From assembly GCA_039519185.1 (NCBI GenBank), contig CM076851.1, positions 32,905,799 through 32,969,798 on the forward strand: DNA of 64,000 nt. Direction: 5' to 3'. This DNA is from Astragalus membranaceus. Its lineage: Eukaryota; Streptophyta; Magnoliopsida; Fabales; Fabaceae. Shown here piece by piece: positions 11,650 through 24,200 of the stretch. Within the stretch, counting starts at the first letter, position 1; every line of letters begins with the position of its first letter. Below the pieces are notes generated by a model. That model saw nothing but the letters and a program-made list of their open reading frames with translations, searched no databases and was not told where the DNA came from. A program made the position numbers and the translations under genes.

Positions 11650-12432
11650 ACTTATCCTAAAACGATGACTAACCCGGCCGTACGACCGACTTAATCCCCT
11701 ACTTTGAAAATGAGATTTTTTGATTTTTGAAATGAAAGAGATGTGTTTGTATTTTTTTAATTTAGAAATTATTTATTTTAAATAGGGATTTTAGGACCCG
11801 ATCCGTAACGGTTCGTTAGTGGCCTAAAAAGCAGACTAACCCGACTGTACAGTCGACTTACTCCCCTATTTATATTTTGTGGTTTTTTGTAAAAAAAGAA
11901 TTAAGAAAGAAAGGTAATGGAAATTGTTTATTTTTGCGCTTGACAGGGGCGTGACCCTGCTCCTACGTATCTCCTGGTAGAGAATCAAAGGCTACGTAGT
12001 TCTAGGGTTAAAAAAAAAGATTGTTTTTATTTAGGGATTTTAGGACCCCTGATCCGTAACGGTTCATTCGTCCTAAAACGATGATTAACCCGGCCGTACG
12101 GCCGATTTAATCACCTCTTTGTGAAAATAAGATTTTGCTTTTTTGGAAGAAAATTATTTGTGTATAGAGTGATTTGATTTTATTTAAATAGGTATTTTAG
12201 GACTCTTGAGCCGTACGACCCGTTCATTCTAAGATGATGACTAACCCGGCCATGCGGCCGACTTAGTCCCCTATTTTGAGAATTTGGTTCGGGGAAAGAA
12301 GTATGTTTGTATTTATTTTAATTTAGAAATTGTTTGTTTTAAATAGGGATTTTAAGACATGATCCGTAACGGTTCATTTGTAGTCCTAAAAAGCTGACTA
12401 ATCCGACTGTACAGTCGACTTAATCCCCTATT
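11650..12432. repeat. Five-unit LTR repeat, each with a palindrome
   Basis: Each unit contains a TTAGGACCCGATCCGTAACG-like segment and an AACCCG(palindrome)ACTTAATCCCC block. The palindromic cores are GGCCGTACGACCG, CGACTGTACAGTCG, GGCCGTACGGCCG, GGCCATGCGGCCG and CGACTGTACAGTCG again. Spacing is roughly 150-240 bp. The same array is in LTR-c. Confidence 0.8.
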
Positions 12433-13060
12433 TATATTTTTGAAATTTTTATAAAATAATTTGTGTATTTAAAAAAATTAATGACGACACTAAAAATTAA
12501 TAAAGCGTAAAGTTAATAAATAATAACTATACATATAAATAAATAAATGAATAAATAATACATAATTATTTACATAGATAAATAAACAATATAAATAATA
12601 AATAAGTATGTACATAAATAAACAGTATACATAATAAATAAATATATACAAAAATAAATAAATAAATTAAATAAATAAATGCAAAACTAACCTCCAGCTG
12701 ATCAATGCGATCAACGCCGAAACGGACCGAGCAATCTGACCATATCAACCGCGAACCGGACTCCTATCTGGTCCGTTTTCACTCGAAAACCACCAAGTAA
12801 AGGACCTCAACGGCCATCCCAAAAATAACTAAAGACGGGCTTTTAATCTAACGGACTGCAAAAGCTAGTCCAAAAGAATTAAAGACAGGCTTTTAATCTA
12901 ATGGACTACAAATGCTAGCCCAAAAGATCACTTACCCCATCAATCACCCATGTCCATAGCCTTTGCATCTCCATCTCTTTTATAGCCAAAGGCTAGGTAG
13001 TTCTTGTTTCTCCCAAGCAATGTGGGACTAAAACAACATAGAAAAGCAATTTTCGTTTTT

Positions 13061-13597
13061 CTCAAACCAGCCTCCGTGAAAGTGTGATTTCGGATTTTTT
13101 AACCGTTGGATCATCTTTGTTTTTTGACACAAGGTTCGTGAGACATATGTCTTAAATTTCACCGTATGGATCGTTGAAAAAAGGTCTGAGAAGAGAGAAA
13201 TTGCATTTTGAAAGTAGCTAAAAACTAATCCCGTTTTTTCTCAAACCAGCCATATTGACAGTGTGATTCCGGATTTGTTAACCGTTGGATCATCGTTTTT
13301 TTTTTGACACCAGGTTCATGAGACATCCATCTTCACTTCTACCGTTCGGATCGTCGAAAAGAGGTCTGAGGAGAGAGAAATTGCTTTCGCAAAAGTAGAA
13401 AAAACAACTCCCGTTTTTCTCAAACCAGCCACCGTACAAGTGCGATTCTGGATTCGTTAACCGTTGGATCATCGTTGTTTTTTGACACCAAGTTCATGAG
13501 ACATCCATCTTCACTTTCACCGGTCGGATCGTCGAAATGATGTCCGAAGAGAGAGAAATCACCTTTGCAAAGTAGCTGCAGTTTTAGGTACTTGGTT
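13061..13597. repeat. 179-bp tandem repeat, three copies
   Basis: CTCAAACCAGCC recurs at 13061, 13240 and 13419, a period of 179 bp. Each unit also holds AACCGTTGGATCATC and GACAC...GGTTCATGAGACAT. The same three copies lie in LTR-c near 29447-29983. In element sense they lie upstream of the TATA-like box at 12975-12986, within the promoter half of the LTR. Confidence 0.85.
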
Positions 13598-13981
13598 TAT
13601 TTTTGTATTTTTGTAACTTTGGCATTCTTGGGCCAAGTCATGTACATGGACATTCTCCTTTTTTGTAATAATAATCTTTTATTGCACCTCCCCTTTTTTA
13701 TTTTCTTTTTTAATTTGTATTATTTCTTATCTATTTTATTTTTTATTTTCGTTTTTTAATTAAAGATATTGTAACAAGAAAAATAAATTAAATCTACTAT
13801 GTAATTTTTTGTGTTAGCATATTTTTTTAATTTTTGTTTAACCACTAAAAAAAGTAATAACAACGCAAAATTAGTAAATTAGCGCAAAATGACCTATTCG
13901 AGGGATTAGGAATAAAATATATGCGGAAAACTTTTTTTTTTGGATTTTTTTTAGTTAGCCGGACAAAGTTAGGGTATGACA

Positions 13982-14336
13982 GCTGCCACTCTTTATTTAT
14001 ATTCCGTAGGAATAGAAATAAAGATAAGACAAATGCTAATTGTGTCCTCTTAGTAGAAAAGTGTAGAGTTTGAGAATTAACAGAGAACGGTTAACACTCG
14101 GGGCACCGACGAGAAAGGAATAAAGAAGGAGCACTGGGGATCTGAAGGAGCACTGGGGCTCTGAAGGACCGCTGGGGGCACCAACTTCCTGACCCTAATT
14201 TTTGCCTGGATTGCCCCTTCGGGTTTTCAATCCACCGGGTCGCTCTAATTTTTGCCTAGGCCGCCCTTTCGGGTTTTCAGCCTAGCGAGCTTGTTTTTCT
14301 TGGCTCATTTTTTCTCTTTTCTCTATATGCATTTTT
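13982..14336 (-). other. Ogre complex 3' untranslated region
   Basis: It lies between the end of integrase and LTR-a. It contains two related segments around CCCTAATTTTTGCC and GCCCTTTCGGGTTTTCAGCC (14190-14285), and copies of the CTGAAGG motif. A related segment is at about 24118-24165. No ORF is supported. Confidence 0.6.
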
Positions 14337-14660
14337 TTAGGCATAGTACTTGACCGCATCAGAATTAATCGGGGGCGGGAAGTATTCGCCCTCTACTTTC
14401 ATGGGGGTTAGGGCCCCTCCAGAGAATGATTTCTTTACCGCATAAGGTCTTTCATAGTTCAGGGTCCATCTTCCACGGGGATCCTTTTGGATGAGTATGA
14501 TTTTCTTGGGCACCAAGTCTCCTTGAAATTGTCGGGGACGAACTCTTTTCTGTTAATCTTTCTTTGCTCTTTTCTGATATGACACAAAACAACCATCCTT
14601 TTGTTTGATAAGGTTTAATGGAAGTGCTACTTCCATCGCACGGGGTTGCCCCTGTTGAAG
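14337..14660 (-). pseudogene. Ogre-like integrase C-terminal remnant
   Basis: The minus strand encodes DPRGRWTLNYERPYAVKK, SFSGGALTPMKVEGEYFP and PPINSDAVKYYA before a stop at 14337. This is the characteristic end of Tat/Ogre integrase. Upstream, frames are broken around GATPC...MEVALPL (equivalent to the conserved TPFSLVYGMEAVLP region). The integrase zinc finger and DDE catalytic core are absent, so nothing here can catalyse integration. Confidence 0.75.
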
Positions 14661-14912
14661 TGTGAAACAAGGTCTGATCTCCATGTAAGGTAAAAAGAAG
14701 CATTTGAAGGTTACTATCATCTCTGATATTCTTTGTTTGTCGCTGCAACTGCCTCATTCATTTTTGGGCGGTACGGGGAGGGGTTATGATGCTCGACTTG
14801 GGGTCTCCACACAAACCTTTCCCCACTGTTCGCGATGATCTTACTTGGAAGGTTGTAACGACAGACCAAATTTATTGACAATCACTGATTTTCTTACACC
14901 GGTGGGTATCTT

Positions 14913-15150
14913 GTGTCAGACAAAGTAATGCGAGCGAATTTTCTTGATTCACTGCCCTTTTGGTGTGATGTTCATTCTAACATCTTTTTGCCTTCTCTCG
15001 TTCCCAAGTTAATCATCTCACTTGATTCCACGAGAAGCTGGACCACTTCATCCTCCTGCTTCATTATTCTCATTACCTCTGGAGGAGTTTTCCCAGTTAT
15101 CTTCTACATCTTCCTTAGTTTGGGATGATAGAAGTTATGATATGAGTCAA
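14913..15150 (-). pseudogene. Ogre-like pol fragment between protease and RT
   Basis: The minus strand shows TGKTPPEVMRIMKQEDEVVQ then LLVESSEMINLGTREGKK. This resembles the linker between protease and reverse transcriptase in Tat-clade polyproteins (ExVNLGT). The frame then breaks. The next recognisable domain is the integrase end, so RT and RNase H have been deleted between about 14913 and 14660. Confidence 0.5.
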
Positions 15151-15504
15151 CGATGTTGTTATTTCCAAGGACAGATTATTTAGATCTGCATTAGTAGAAA
15201 TTAAAAAAGATGGGAGAAGAAGCGAATCGAGCGAATGAGCGAAGAAGTTTATGGGAAAATTCAAAATGCTATTTTATTAATATTGATATTGAAAAGAAAC
15301 ACGTGTGCCCTTATTGAAATGTCCTAAGGCCTTGGGCAGAGCCATAGGATTGCATTACAAGAAAATTACTTTGAACTAAAAATCACAAGAAAATCGACGG
15401 TCCCCCAATTCATAAGTGCTTTAGATGCAGGATAACAGCGCACAAGGATGATGATGTCTTCTCTAGCATTTTGAACGCCTTCAATAGCATTGTCGAATGA
15501 CTCT

Positions 15505-17230
15505 TCATGCCCCTAGAAAGGGGTTATTGCCTTCATTGAAGTCCAGCCATTTGGATTCGATCAGATCCTGAATCACATGTCTCAGCGCCTTGCAGTTTTC
15601 CACTGAATGCCCAATTGCTCCTGCGTGAAAATCGCATGTGGCATTTGGGTCGTAGCCCCTCGGGAAAGGAGGTTCAATAGGTCTCATCGGGCGGGGGGAG
15701 ATTAGGTTGTGACTGGTGAGGTGGTTGAACATGTCTGAGTAGGATACGGGAATTGGATCAAACGGTACATGCTTCCTTTCTGGATAGTTTGGTGGCCCAT
15801 GGATTCCATTGGTTTGGGTAGATAAGTGCAGGGCTTGGGGACGGTTTTTGGAAGCGTAAGAGGCTTTCCCTGGTCCTGTTATGGAATTGGTTTCCCCTTC
15901 ATCGTTTTCGGTTGAACCGTGAGTAATTTTCCCATTTCTCATTCCGCTTTCTAACCTTTCCCCTATGGTGACCATGTCTGAGAAGTTAGAGGATACGCTC
16001 CCAATCAACCTGTCATAGAAGGGTGACTGCAAAGTGTCCCTGAACATAGATACCATCTCCTTTTCCAGTAAAGGTGGTGCCACCTGTGCTGCTAGTCCTC
16101 TCCAACGTTGGGCGTACTCCCTGAATGATTCATGGTTTCCTTTCACCATATTCTGCAACTGTAATCTATCAGGAGCTATATCGATGTTGTATTTATATTG
16201 CCTGAGGAAAGCATCGGCCAGATCTTTCCAACATCGAATGTGGTTGCGTTCCAACTGCATGTACCATCTTGAGGCTGCTCTAGCTAGACTGTCCTGGAAG
16301 TAGTGAATGAGCAGTTTATCATCATGTGCAAAGGCAGCCATTTTTCTACAATACATGGTCAGATGGCTAGCAGGACAGGTTACACCCGTGTATTTATCAA
16401 AGTCTGGCACCCTGAATTTGGGGGGAATGACCACATTAGGGACGAGACACAAGTCATAAGCGCCGGTTGCCCCAATATTGGATCCTTCAACTGCTCTCAA
16501 CCTTTCCTCAAGCATTTGTAGTTTGTCTTTGGCTTGAGGGTTCTCCATAGAGTGATTGTGAGGGATCTCACTCATACCATAGTAAGGATGAATTATCGGA
16601 ACTATGGCTGGGTTCACATTTGGGGTATGTGAATGAGTGGGATTCCTGAGGTTGGAACCCTGAGCTTGAGCGTCAACTATCGGCGGTGGAGGGCAGCCAA
16701 GTGGGAGTCTTTGTGGTGCGATGACGGGGTTCGGGTTTTGAACTTGTGGTGCCCCCGAATTACCATCGTGACCCGTCGGTGTAAGCTGTTGTTGGCCCAT
16801 GACTCCTGAGGGACCGTCTTCTGGATTAGCATCGACTGTCGGAGGTGTGTAACCTTGTGGAAGTCCGTAAGGAGGCCATATGTAACCTTGGTCATTAGTC
16901 CCAGTGGGGGGGCACTGTATGCGGGATCTCGAGTCCATTGGGAGGAGGAGGGTTGGTAACTTGATTTTCCGTGTTCCCAGCGGGGACATCTTCACTTGTG
17001 TCCCTTCCCCTCAAAGCTTGTAGAACCTTCAAGATTTCAGCTATCTGTTCTTTCATCCCATCTATTTCTGCCCTAAGCTCTTGATTGCCTAGGTTCTGAG
17101 GTGGATTGCCTTGATCCGGGTTATCTTGAGGCGGATTGTCCTGATTTGCTTCCATATTTCTAGCCTGAGCACGAGTCCAGTAACGATGTTGACGCACCAG
17201 TTTGTCCCTTACTCTGTTGACGGGATACAT
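15505..17230 (-). pseudogene. Ogre-like gag, nearly complete
   Basis: The N-terminal part begins MYPVNRVRDKLVRQHRYW (17230), or at the internal MEANQD. It has a coiled-coil-like stretch around LRAEIDGMKEQIAEILKVL. A frameshift near 16905 joins it to a 16905-15505 frame. That frame carries the gag core (FRVPDFDKYTG, YFQDSLARAASRWYMQLER, DAFLRQYKYN, NHESFREYAQRWRGLAAQV). Near 15620 is a variant zinc knuckle CDFHAGAIGHSVENC. It ends NNPFLGA. The protein would form particles; with pol deleted it could at best act for other copies. Similar gag proteins are typical of legume Ogre/Tat elements. Confidence 0.8.
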
Positions 17231-18119
17231 GATATGAGTATATGAATGAATGAGTAATGCATGGACAAGTGAATGAATGGAAACATGCCTGTGTACGAGT
17301 TTTATGCTTAATGAAATGAATGCATGTAAGGACTTTTATCATTTTTTTGAACTAATGATTTTGTATGATGGATGAAAGAAGAATGATGTTACACGTGTTT
17401 AAAAATAAAAGAAGTTTTTTTTTTTTTTTGGGTGATTCAACTTTGAGAAAGCAATAACTATATGTAAAAAAGAAAGGAGAAGGAAACGAATGGGTTTGAT
17501 GATTTGATATTATTTTTTATTTTTATTTTTAAAAAAAATATCTGCGATGATGCAGCAGGTAGGTGAATTGCCCTTGTGTCCTAAACAGGTTAGGTCTTAT
17601 ATATAGGTCACGGTCTAGGGCTACTTGTGTGATCAATCTCTCAGGTAGCTCTAATCACTTCCTCACAAAGGTCTCCAGAGCTGATATCTCCTTCGTGATA
17701 TGACCCACAACGATAGCGAGCTACCTGGTGTGGGATACCACGAAAGAGCGTACTCTGGTTGAGACTTTCATGCGAGTCAGACAGATAAAATCCAGAATGA
17801 CTGACACTAATCGTCTCCACTCGTCTTAGGTTTTTTTTCAAACCCGGGTATAGGGCCCCACTCAGAAGTGTGTGAACAAACAAGTGTAATTGATGTGTGT
17901 GATATAAGCAACCTAAACTACCCAAGCTGCAAAAGAAATACAGATAATAGTACATAGGTCTTCTACCCTAAGGTTCAATAAAGCAAATAACAGATAAATG
18001 AAATAGACGTGCTAATAGAAAGACCAAGGGTAAACAAAAGGTACTAAACTAACAAATATCCACACATTTAACTAAATTAGGCTTGACCCTCTTAAATACT
18101 CCCCAGTGGAGTCGCCAGC
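17231..18119 (-). other. Leader of the gag-bearing Ogre copy, with primer-binding site
   Basis: The minus strand immediately after LTR-b reads GC then TGGCGACTCCACTGGGGA (18117-18100), a primer-binding site. The leader 17560-18080 is similar to 26840-27440 next to LTR-c (shared GGTCTTCTACCCTA, AAGCTGCAAAA and GGGTATAGG). No ORF is supported. Confidence 0.7.
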
Positions 18120-19079
18120 TGTAGCGACCGAAAAATCCGGAGGAGGGATTCTTCGTTGCTTTTGAACAATGGAGCCGCCATCAATATTTATTTTTAGGAA
18201 AACATTGAAAAAACCTTTGTTTTTGGGTTCGGGGGTCGATTAAGTGCGGGGAAGGTACTAGCACCCCGCAACATCCTAAAAAGGTTACCTTTTAATTTAA
18301 TGTGTAGAAAAAATTAGTTTAAAGAAAACATTTTTATTTACCCTTTTTATTATTTGAAAAAAAAACGGAAAGGAAGACCTAATAAAAAATTTAGTTTTTT
18401 TGCGCTTGACAGGAGTGGGCCCCTGCTCCTACGTATCTCCGGGTGCGATGGAGAAATCAAAGCTACGTAGTTCTCGGGTAGAAAATATTTGTGTGTTGGT
18501 ATTTTATTTTGAAAAGTTTGCGAAAACTAGAGGCCGCTCATGGTGACCAAACAGATAAATCCAGAGTGGTCATCATTAATGGCTTATTCGGAAAAGAAGG
18601 TATTTACAGCGTTCAAACGGGCGGGGCCCAGAGTGACTGTTATAAATACCCGGTTTGTGATCGAGCGTTTCGTTTGAAAAAAATGCTTACTGGGAAGCGT
18701 GATTTTTTTTTTTTTAGAAAAAGGGAGTTGAGATTACGTTTGTTTTCTATTAACTGAAAATTTCTTGAAGTTTAGGCGGGTGTTTGCGATGATCAAACGA
18801 ATAAATTCAGAGTGATTACCGCTACTAATCCGTTGTGAAAAAAATGAAGGTTAGTCCTAACGGTCAAACAAGCTAGGCTCAGAGTGACCAATAGTAACAA
18901 CCTATTTTTTGTGTGAGTATGGTTGTTTGAAAGAAAGAAAAATGGTTTAGAAACATTACGATGTAAATAAAAGCGGAATGTGTGGTAGTAAAAAAGGGAG
19001 GTACAATTAAGAACAAGGAGTGTTGTATCAAAAATGGGGGGTGCGAACAGCAGGGGCGTTGTATCAAAAATGGGGGGTG

Positions 19080-19222
19080 TTGACAGCGTTTTGACGCTAA
19101 AACGGTTACTGGAGTGCGAATAGCGTTTTGATGCCAAAAATGATTGTTGGGGATGCAAATAGCGTTTTGACGCTAAAAATGATTGCCGGGGGTGCAAATA
19201 GCGTTTTGACGCTAAAAACGAT
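19080..19222. repeat. Short tandem repeat AGCGTTTTGACGCTAAAA in LTR-b
   Basis: Four units of about 40 bp carry the near-palindrome AGCGTTTTGACGCT with GGGGTGCAAAT spacers. This is an expansion local to LTR-b. Confidence 0.7.
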
Positions 19223-19497
19223 TGATTGGTTTATTTTTACTTTTTTGCTATTTGACTAAATGACTCTTCATCTTTTTTTTGGGAAAAATGATTATTATTA
19301 TTGCCTTTCTTTTTTTCTAAAAAAAAGGGGATAGTGATATTAGTAACCAATTATTTTATAAAAAATATTTTTTTTTAATATTTTTGAAAAGGATTTTATT
19401 TTAATCCGAAAATTACAACTAAATAAAAAAGGAACACATTTTTTTAACACTTTTTTTTTAGATTTATTTTAAACCGAAAATTAGTAACATTTTTTAA

Positions 19498-19690
19498 TAA
19501 AAACAGCAACATTTTACCATAAAAAATAGCAACATTTTACCATAAAAAAACAGCAACATTTTAACATAAAAAAAAACAGCAACATTTTACCATAAAAAAA
19601 CAGCAACATTTTAACATAAAAAAAACAGCAACATTTTAACATAAAAAAAACAGCAACATTTTAACATAAAAAAAAAAGCTACATTTTTAA
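19498..19690. repeat. About 26-bp tandem repeat (CAGCAACATTTTACCATAAA) in LTR-b
   Basis: Eight imperfect units lie end to end, differing in poly-A length and in TTACC versus TTAAC. Looser CAGCAAC copies continue to about 20060. Confidence 0.85.
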
Positions 19691-21201
19691 ATAAGAAAAA
19701 GCAATAGTTTCATATGTACATAAACAGCAACTAAATTAAATAAACAAAACAGCAACAATATAAATAATGAAAACAGCAACCATGACAACTTAAGACATAA
19801 AAAAGGCAAGAACATATGTAGAAAAATAATTACAGCAACAATGTGTAAAAAAAAATTCGAAAATTGTTATTTCATGGGGACATATTTAAATAACAAACTG
19901 CAACACATTTTTTTAATAATAATAAAAAAAAAGCAACCATGACACAAAAAAAAAGCAATCATATTTACATAAAGAGAAAAAAACAATAATAAAACAAACA
20001 CAATCAACAACAATATTTACATAAAAACAGCAATAGTAAAATAAAAAGCAAAAACAGTAAAATGTACTGAATCCTAAAATTACATTACAAATACCTTAAG
20101 AAAAGTAACCCGGAAGTGTTGGGAAGAGCCTCCTCTAGGATCTTCTTAATACAAACAAATTTAAACTAAAAAAAAAACAATGAAAGGAGAAGAAAAAGAA
20201 CAGGAAGGGGGATCCTAAAAAAAACAGTGAACAACCTCACTGTTTTTTTTCTAAGAAAACGAAAATACACTCTTTTCCTCTTTTTAAAAAATTTTCTTCC
20301 TTCCCTTCCTCTCAAAAAAACCGTCCCCCCCTTCAAAGTCGTGGCCTCCATTTATATTGAGGATGATGCTCTTGTCTTCTTCTTTCTTCTGATAAGCCCC
20401 ATACCTTTGCACAGTAACTTCTTCTTTTTTTTGACTTGAGGAAAGCTTGACATGATGGAGGGGTGAAGGTTTGGAGGTAGTTGGTGAAGGGAAATGATGG
20501 CTTGTGTGTGAGAGAGAAGGGAGAGAAAAAATGAGTGTGTGAGAGGAAAAGGGGATGGGGGGGCCGTAGGGAATAGAGAGAGAGAGAAGGGAAGGGTTGA
20601 GTGTGAGTGGAAGAAAGAGAGAAAGGAAGCGTGAGATTGGGAAAAATGTGTGGGGAAGTGGGGAGTTGAGAGAAAAGAGGAAAGGTGGAGTGTGGGAAAG
20701 GAAAAAAATCGATTTCCAAGGAGGAAAAAGGGGGAGTGGGTCGAAAATCAAGGAGGGGAAAGGTGAGTGAATGTGGCCAAATTTTAGGGAAAAGGGGGGA
20801 TTGAATGTGGATGGTTTTTAGGGTAAAGGGGGGGTGGTCGAATTAGGGTTTTAGTGGAGGAGGGAAATTAGGGTTTTGTGATGAGTTGGGTTATGGGTTA
20901 TGGGTTGTGGGTTGTGGGTTAGGTTTTTGTTGTTGTTGGGTTGGGTCATGCGAATTGGGCTAGGGTTTGGTGGAGGAATGGGCTTTAAATGGCCCAATCC
21001 TGATTGCACCTCCATATATTTTTTACAGACCCCCTATTTTCTTCTTTGTCTATTTTGTTTTGATACTTCTAATTATTTTTTTTTTAAAAAAAATTGAAAC
21101 TTGTAGCAAACTAAAAAAAATAAATAAAACATGGCATGAAAATAAAAATGAATATTAATAAAATTTCTCATTTTTGGATAGGACAAAATTAGGGTATTAC
21201 A

Positions 21202-24200
21202 GTGACCTACGTCGATGCGGCCGTGAGGGTCAAGATTAGATCTAGAACTGATATGTTGACCACGAAGGATGTCCACTATGTCTTAGGCAGACACAGCTAA
21301 TCTGAAGGACCTCTGGGGGTCTGAAGGATCTGCCGCGCTCAGTGGCGACGTCAAGATCTGATGGTAGAGTTCGAAGCCGTCGGTTGACATGTTGACTCGA
21401 ACTTAACTGAAGGACTGACTTGGTCTGAAGGATCTATGCTAGACATGATGCCAACATTGCGATCTGGTTTGTGACATAGAATTCAACACTCGTCGTGCTG
21501 ACCTGAGAAATGAAAGTATATAGGGATCGACACTGGAAGTCAATTGAAGAACAATAGATGTTATGTATATGACATGCATGTAATGTATGCACAGGCAGTG
21601 ATTGATTTTAAGTGGAATGAATGAATGTAATGAGATTTTTTTTCTTATTTGCCTTTTTTGCTTCTTCTCTTGGCACATGATAAGTGTATGAAATGCGAAT
21701 GATGCATATGTAATGCTTTGATGCGATTGCGATGGTGGATAAAGGAAGACACGTGAATGCATGGTACAATGCCATAATTAGTTATGTAGAAATATTTTTA
21801 GCAACGACGAGACCAACACTTGGCATGTCTATCGAAGTAAAAATGTCGTGTGTGTGCATGCATGCAATGTCGAGACAAATAAACTACAAAGGCCCATGAA
21901 CTGTGGACGCTGAACCTGATCGAAAAAATTGATAAACAACATACGTGAGTGCCGATGACGTGCAAATGTAAATGTAATGCTTTGATGCAGATGCCATGGT
22001 AGGTGCATGTTTGCATGGTGAAATGTATGGTATGATTTATTGATGATGCATTTTTGCGGTTTTTGAGATGAGAAAAAGATTTTTTTTTTATGCGAGAAAT
22101 TGAGAAGTGGATGCTTTGGAATCATCACTTATTGGATGCATGGTTGTATGGCGGGATGATTTATGCTATGATTTTATTGATGATGCAAAACGATTTTTGT
22201 AATGATGGGAGATGAGGCTTATGATGCAAGAGGCACAGAAGTGAATATTTTTCCATAATCGTTCCTTGGAAAGAAAAAAATTGGATTTGATTTGAATTCA
22301 AGCTCTGACAATCTCAATGTTGTTATTTATAGTCACTGATGTGCAACCGTACTTGACTGTATTTACAGACTCGTTCACGTTTGTTCTTCCCTTACGGTGT
22401 CCCATGATTGATTGAATTTTAGGTCCACAAAGTTAACAGAGTGAGTGTTCAGCGTCACATTGTTAACTTGTGTTCTCTCTCTTTGAAGCATTGTTTAGTA
22501 GACATGTAGAGCAGTACGAATACAGATGAATGAATCAGTTGACTTGGTAAGATAGATATGACACGCGATGGGATGAACGGTAGGTTTTCCCCTAAGCCAC
22601 GAAATGTAGGTTTTTCCCGGCTCAAGAAATGTGGAACTGCCCCGATTTAGACTACCAGCGAAGGTGATCGAATAGTCTGCCCCTGTCTAGTGATGAAAAA
22701 ACAAGGGGTGTGGGGGAGATAATGAATTCGGAATGCCATGACTTTGGGATGAAGGGTGGCAAGCAAGAGATTTTGTCTCAACCAATGACGTTTGGTGCTG
22801 CCCCAATCTTGACGAGAGCAAGGCTGCCCCGGCTGGAGTAACATTGTGAAGGGATGTATTTATGATAATGGGTTGAGAAGATTCCTCGGCATGGTTGTGT
22901 GGATGTGGATATGACAAGGGGATGAGATGGGTGTAGAGCGAATTTCTCCGACTTTAGGTGAACTGAAGAGTGATGGGATTTCCCCACTTTGGAATGATAT
23001 TTAAATGATTGCTTTTAGTGGGGTTATGAAAGGTAATTGAGTTAGGGTCATGGGTCTTTGGAATTGGTCGTATGGTTGGATGGGGTATATGAATTGGATG
23101 GATGCCAGACATTTTCCAAGTTCAAGAAGCATGAAAGGTGAAAGGTGTGCCTGCCCCACTTTGAGATCTAGGTGATGGTCCTAGTATAAACTTTTAGTTC
23201 TCTTTTAGGTGAATCCCAAAGACTGTGACAGTCTTGAGTTTTTTCATTTGAAATGATGAGAATTTCAATTGGTGATCACTAAACCTTGTCTTGATATCAG
23301 TGCAATTTGAATGAATATTGGAGTGCAAGCCCTTTGATTTTTTTTTAACTTTCTTTTTTTTTGATTTTTTTTTGATTTTTTTTTTTGATTTTTTTGAGCA
23401 AATATATTGTAAATAAATATACTTACTTGTCCTAAAATTAAAACTTTGAGAAAACAAAAGCAATCAATCATTGATCGGAATGGACTTTATAGGGTTGTAA
23501 TGTGGTCAATGGTTATGGGCTTGTGCAAGAAGGGTTTGTAATGTGATCAATGGTTATGGGCTTGTGGAGTATAGACTCGAGTGGGCTCAGAGAGGTGTTT
23601 GATGGTTTATTGATACGATGACCTTTTAAAAGATAAGTAGGTTCAGAGAAGTGTTTGAGGCCAATGATTTGGGTTTTGTGGAAGAAATGATAATTCGGCC
23701 TAAGGAGGTGTTTGTGGGTTTATTCGGACAAGGATATCTTCTGTGTTTGGTGATATTATGTATCAGCTCACAATTTCTACTGCTTTTGCTTTTTCCTTTT
23801 TGAGGATTTCTTTTTTAATCCTCTTTTTTGAATTTCACATTTTTTTGTGATTTTTTTCTCTTTTTTGAGTAGAGTGAGCTGATAAAAGTGACACACCATT
23901 TTTGATGTGGAATTGATCATTGTCTAGGGTGACTGAAAGATTTTTTGATTTTTTTTTTTGGCTCAAAGGGGTAGTAAAGAATTTTTTTTTGAGGATACGG
24001 GAAGATGACCAAACTTTATTTCAAATCATGATTGTTTGTTTTTCTCAAAAATTAATTCAAGGACAAAAATTATTTATTTTTATATATCCGCTCTTTTTCT
24101 CTTTATTTCTTTTATTTGCCCTAATTTTTTGCTTAGGCTGCTCTTGCGAGTTTTCAACCTAACAGGCTTTTTAATTTTATTTTTTTGTAAAGGACTTGCA

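Larger units (their letters stand above)
11098..13981 (-). repeat. Ogre complex LTR-a (3' LTR in element sense)
   Basis: It is bounded by TGTAGCGACCG at 11098 and GGGTATGACA at 13981. It is collinear with LTR-c at a constant offset of 16,386 bp, with scattered substitutions and single-base indels. Just beyond it (13982-13994) the minus strand reads AAAGAGTGGCAGC, the polypurine tract. Confidence 0.9.
18120..21201 (-). repeat. LTR-b, divergent internal Ogre-like LTR
   Basis: It begins TGTAGCGACCGAAAAATCC and ends AGGGTATTACA, so terminal sequences match LTR-a/c. Of the inside, only the block with TGACAGGAGTGGGCCCC and GCTACGTAGTTCT is shared. It is 3,082 bp. It has a primer-binding site on its gag side, so it is a 5' LTR in minus sense, not a solo LTR. 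Flanking 5-mers do not match (CCAGC, GTGAC). A 600-bp purine-rich plus strand lies at 20160-20760. Confidence 0.8.

Noticed and set aside
20160..20760. Long Pro/Ser/Phe-rich minus-strand frames
   Set aside because: They come from a purine-rich strand within LTR-b; composition alone keeps them open.
18120..21201. LTR-b as a solo LTR
   Set aside because: A primer-binding site and gag leader abut it on one side, and the flanking 5-mers do not match, so it is the 5' LTR of a truncated copy.
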